Shown piece after piece: positions 62,980 through 64,000 of a stretch of DNA of 64,000 nt. The DNA is from Mesorhizobium escarrei (GTDB lineage Bacteria; Pseudomonadota; Alphaproteobacteria; Rhizobiales; Rhizobiaceae). The stretch's first letter is position 1; every line of letters begins with the position of its first letter. Position numbers and translations under genes: made by a program. The notes beneath the pieces are model-generated. The model did no database searches and was not told the DNA's origin. It saw only the letters and a program-made list of their open reading frames with translations. The stretch is taken from positions 54,395-118,394 of the forward strand of contig NZ_CAKXZT010000117.1 of NCBI RefSeq assembly GCF_935825525.1. Reading direction: 5' to 3'.

Positions 62980-63909
62980 ATGGCGCCGCGAAAAGTCATC
63001 ATCACCTGCGCCGTAACCGGGTCGGTGCACACGCCGTCGATGTCGCCGCATCTGCCCGTGACGCCGGACCAGATCGCCGCAGACGCGATCGCGGCCGCCG
63101 AAGCCGGCGCCTCGATCCTGCATCTTCACGCCCGCGATCCCCGGGATGGGCGGCCGACCGCCGATCCCGATGTGTTCATGCAGTTCCTGCCGCGCATCAA
63201 GCAGGCGACATCAGCGGTGATCAACATCACAACCGGCGGCTCCTCGCTGATGACGCTCGACCAGCGGCTGGCCGCACCGCTCAGGGCCGAGCCCGAAATG
63301 TGCTCGCTCAACATGGGCTCGATGAACTTCGCGCTGTTCCCGATGCTCGACCGGCCGAGAGAGTGGCAGCACGAGTGGGAGCCGAAGCTGCTGGAAGCAA
63401 CCCGCGACACGATCTTCAAGAACACCTTTGCCGACATGGAGACCGTGCTCGAAAGACTTGGAAAGGGCTGCGGCACACGCTTCGAATTTGAATGCTACGA
63501 TGTCGGCCACCTCTACTCACTGGCGCATTTTCGCGATCGAGGTCTGGTGTCTGGACCTCTGTTCATCCAGTTCGTGTTCGGCATTCTCGGGGGTATCGGT
63601 GCCGATCCCGACAATCTGGTCCATATGAAGCGCATCGCCGACAAACTGTTCGGCGACAGCTACCAGTTTTCGGTGCTGGCCGCCGGGCGCCACCAAATGC
63701 CGATGATCTCGATTGCGGCGGCCATGGGCGGCAATGTCCGCGTCGGGCTGGAAGACAGCCTTTACGACGGCCGCCAGCTGGCCAAATCCAATGCCGACCA
63801 GGTGCGCCGCATCCGCAGCGTGCTCGACGGGCTGTCGCTGGACGTCGCCACGCCCAGTGAGGCGCGCGAGATGCTGGCGCTCAAGGGCGGCGATCGGGTA
63901 GCGTTCTGA
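62980..63909 (+). CDS. 3-keto-5-aminohexanoate cleavage family enzyme (BKACE, DUF849)
   Basis: A 309-residue TIM-barrel beta-keto acid cleavage enzyme. The metal-binding HLHARDPRDG (His48, His50) and ITTGGSS, NMGSMNFAL, FECYDVGHLYSLAHF and GLEDSLYDGR motifs are all present. BKACE enzymes condense a beta-keto acid with acetyl-CoA to give acetoacetate and a new CoA ester. The specific substrate varies within the family. It is the third gene of the operon. A family B repeat follows it. Confidence 0.93.
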   Translation: MAPRKVIITCAVTGSVHTPSMSPHLPVTPDQIAADAIAAAEAGASILHLHARDPRDGRPTADPDVFMQFLPRIKQATSAVINITTGGSSLMTLDQRLAAPLRAEPEMCSLNMGSMNFALFPMLDRPREWQHEWEPKLLEATRDTIFKNTFADMETVLERLGKGCGTRFEFECYDVGHLYSLAHFRDRGLVSGPLFIQFVFGILGGIGADPDNLVHMKRIADKLFGDSYQFSVLAAGRHQMPMISIAAAMGGNVRVGLEDSLYDGRQLAKSNADQVRRIRSVLDGLSLDVATPSEAREMLALKGGDRVAF

Positions 63910-63945
63910 GATGATGATTTGAGATGCTTGCTTTCCGTCCCACCC

Positions 63946-64000
63946 CCCTCTGTCCTGCCGGACATCTCCCCCTCAAAGGGGGAGATCAGATGCCGCCCCG
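63946..64000. repeat. inverted-repeat element, family B, copy 3 (cut by window edge)
   Basis: CCCCCCTCTGTCCTGCCGGA then CATCTCCCCCTCAAAGGGGG and AGATC match the arms at 15350 and 32338. The other arm would lie beyond the window. Confidence 0.75.

Overview
The window looks like a chromosomal segment of a Mesorhizobium-type alphaproteobacterium (order Hyphomicrobiales). The evidence is the high GC content, the strong GC bias at third codon positions, and family content typical of the group: DUF982, DUF3126, a PAS_5-type regulator, a BTLCP transglutaminase-like protein, a B12-dependent class II ribonucleotide reductase, and a GatB very close to remembered Mesorhizobium sequences. There are also several families of palindromic intergenic repeats of the rhizobial mosaic (RIME-like) kind. 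No phage, conjugation, CRISPR or rRNA genes are visible. One tRNA gene, tRNA-Leu(TAA), is present.

Layout. 0-9 kb: partial phasin, GT-C glycosyltransferase, a gatB / membrane protein / GNAT operon, CBS-domain protein, rhomboid protease, PAS and tandem-PilZ regulators, BTLCP protein. 9-20 kb: methyltransferase divergent from a frameshifted LysR gene, gamma carbonic anhydrase, DUF3126, cysE, HD protein, hydrolase, DUF192, double cold-shock protein, gloA, DUF2218, DUF1697, ilvA. 20-30 kb: three paralogous DUF900 alpha/beta-hydrolase lipoproteins. The third closes an RND efflux operon (two adaptors, pump, lipoprotein) that is divergent from a TetR gene with a clear palindromic operator between them. 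30-36 kb: adenine deaminase, small proteins, tRNA-Leu, NudK, an old-yellow-enzyme family oxidoreductase, DUF982 and DUF2188. 36-41 kb: a CUT1-type sugar ABC transporter operon preceded by a LacI-like operator. 41-49 kb: CinA-like protein, universal stress protein, xanthine phosphoribosyltransferase, Nudix protein, and nrdJ with an NrdR box.

49.2-53.3 kb is the accessory part. It holds a DUF559 nuclease-fold gene embedded in palindromic repeats, with a gutted second copy beside it. Next come a PD-(D/E)XK nuclease-like gene divergent from an endonuclease/exonuclease/phosphatase-family gene, and a decayed hicAB toxin-antitoxin pair. 53-64 kb: phytase-like esterase, GH25 lysozyme lipoprotein, GFA protein, SRPBCC/hydrolase pair, small ParB-like protein, and a tightly packed operon of a dimethylformamidase-like protein, a class III aminotransferase and a BKACE (DUF849) enzyme, which suggests an unassigned catabolic pathway.

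Three genes (LysR and both RND adaptors) carry single-base frameshifts that are each repaired by one base. Assembly error is as likely as real decay. Function calls come from recognising motifs and remembered families, not from searches.
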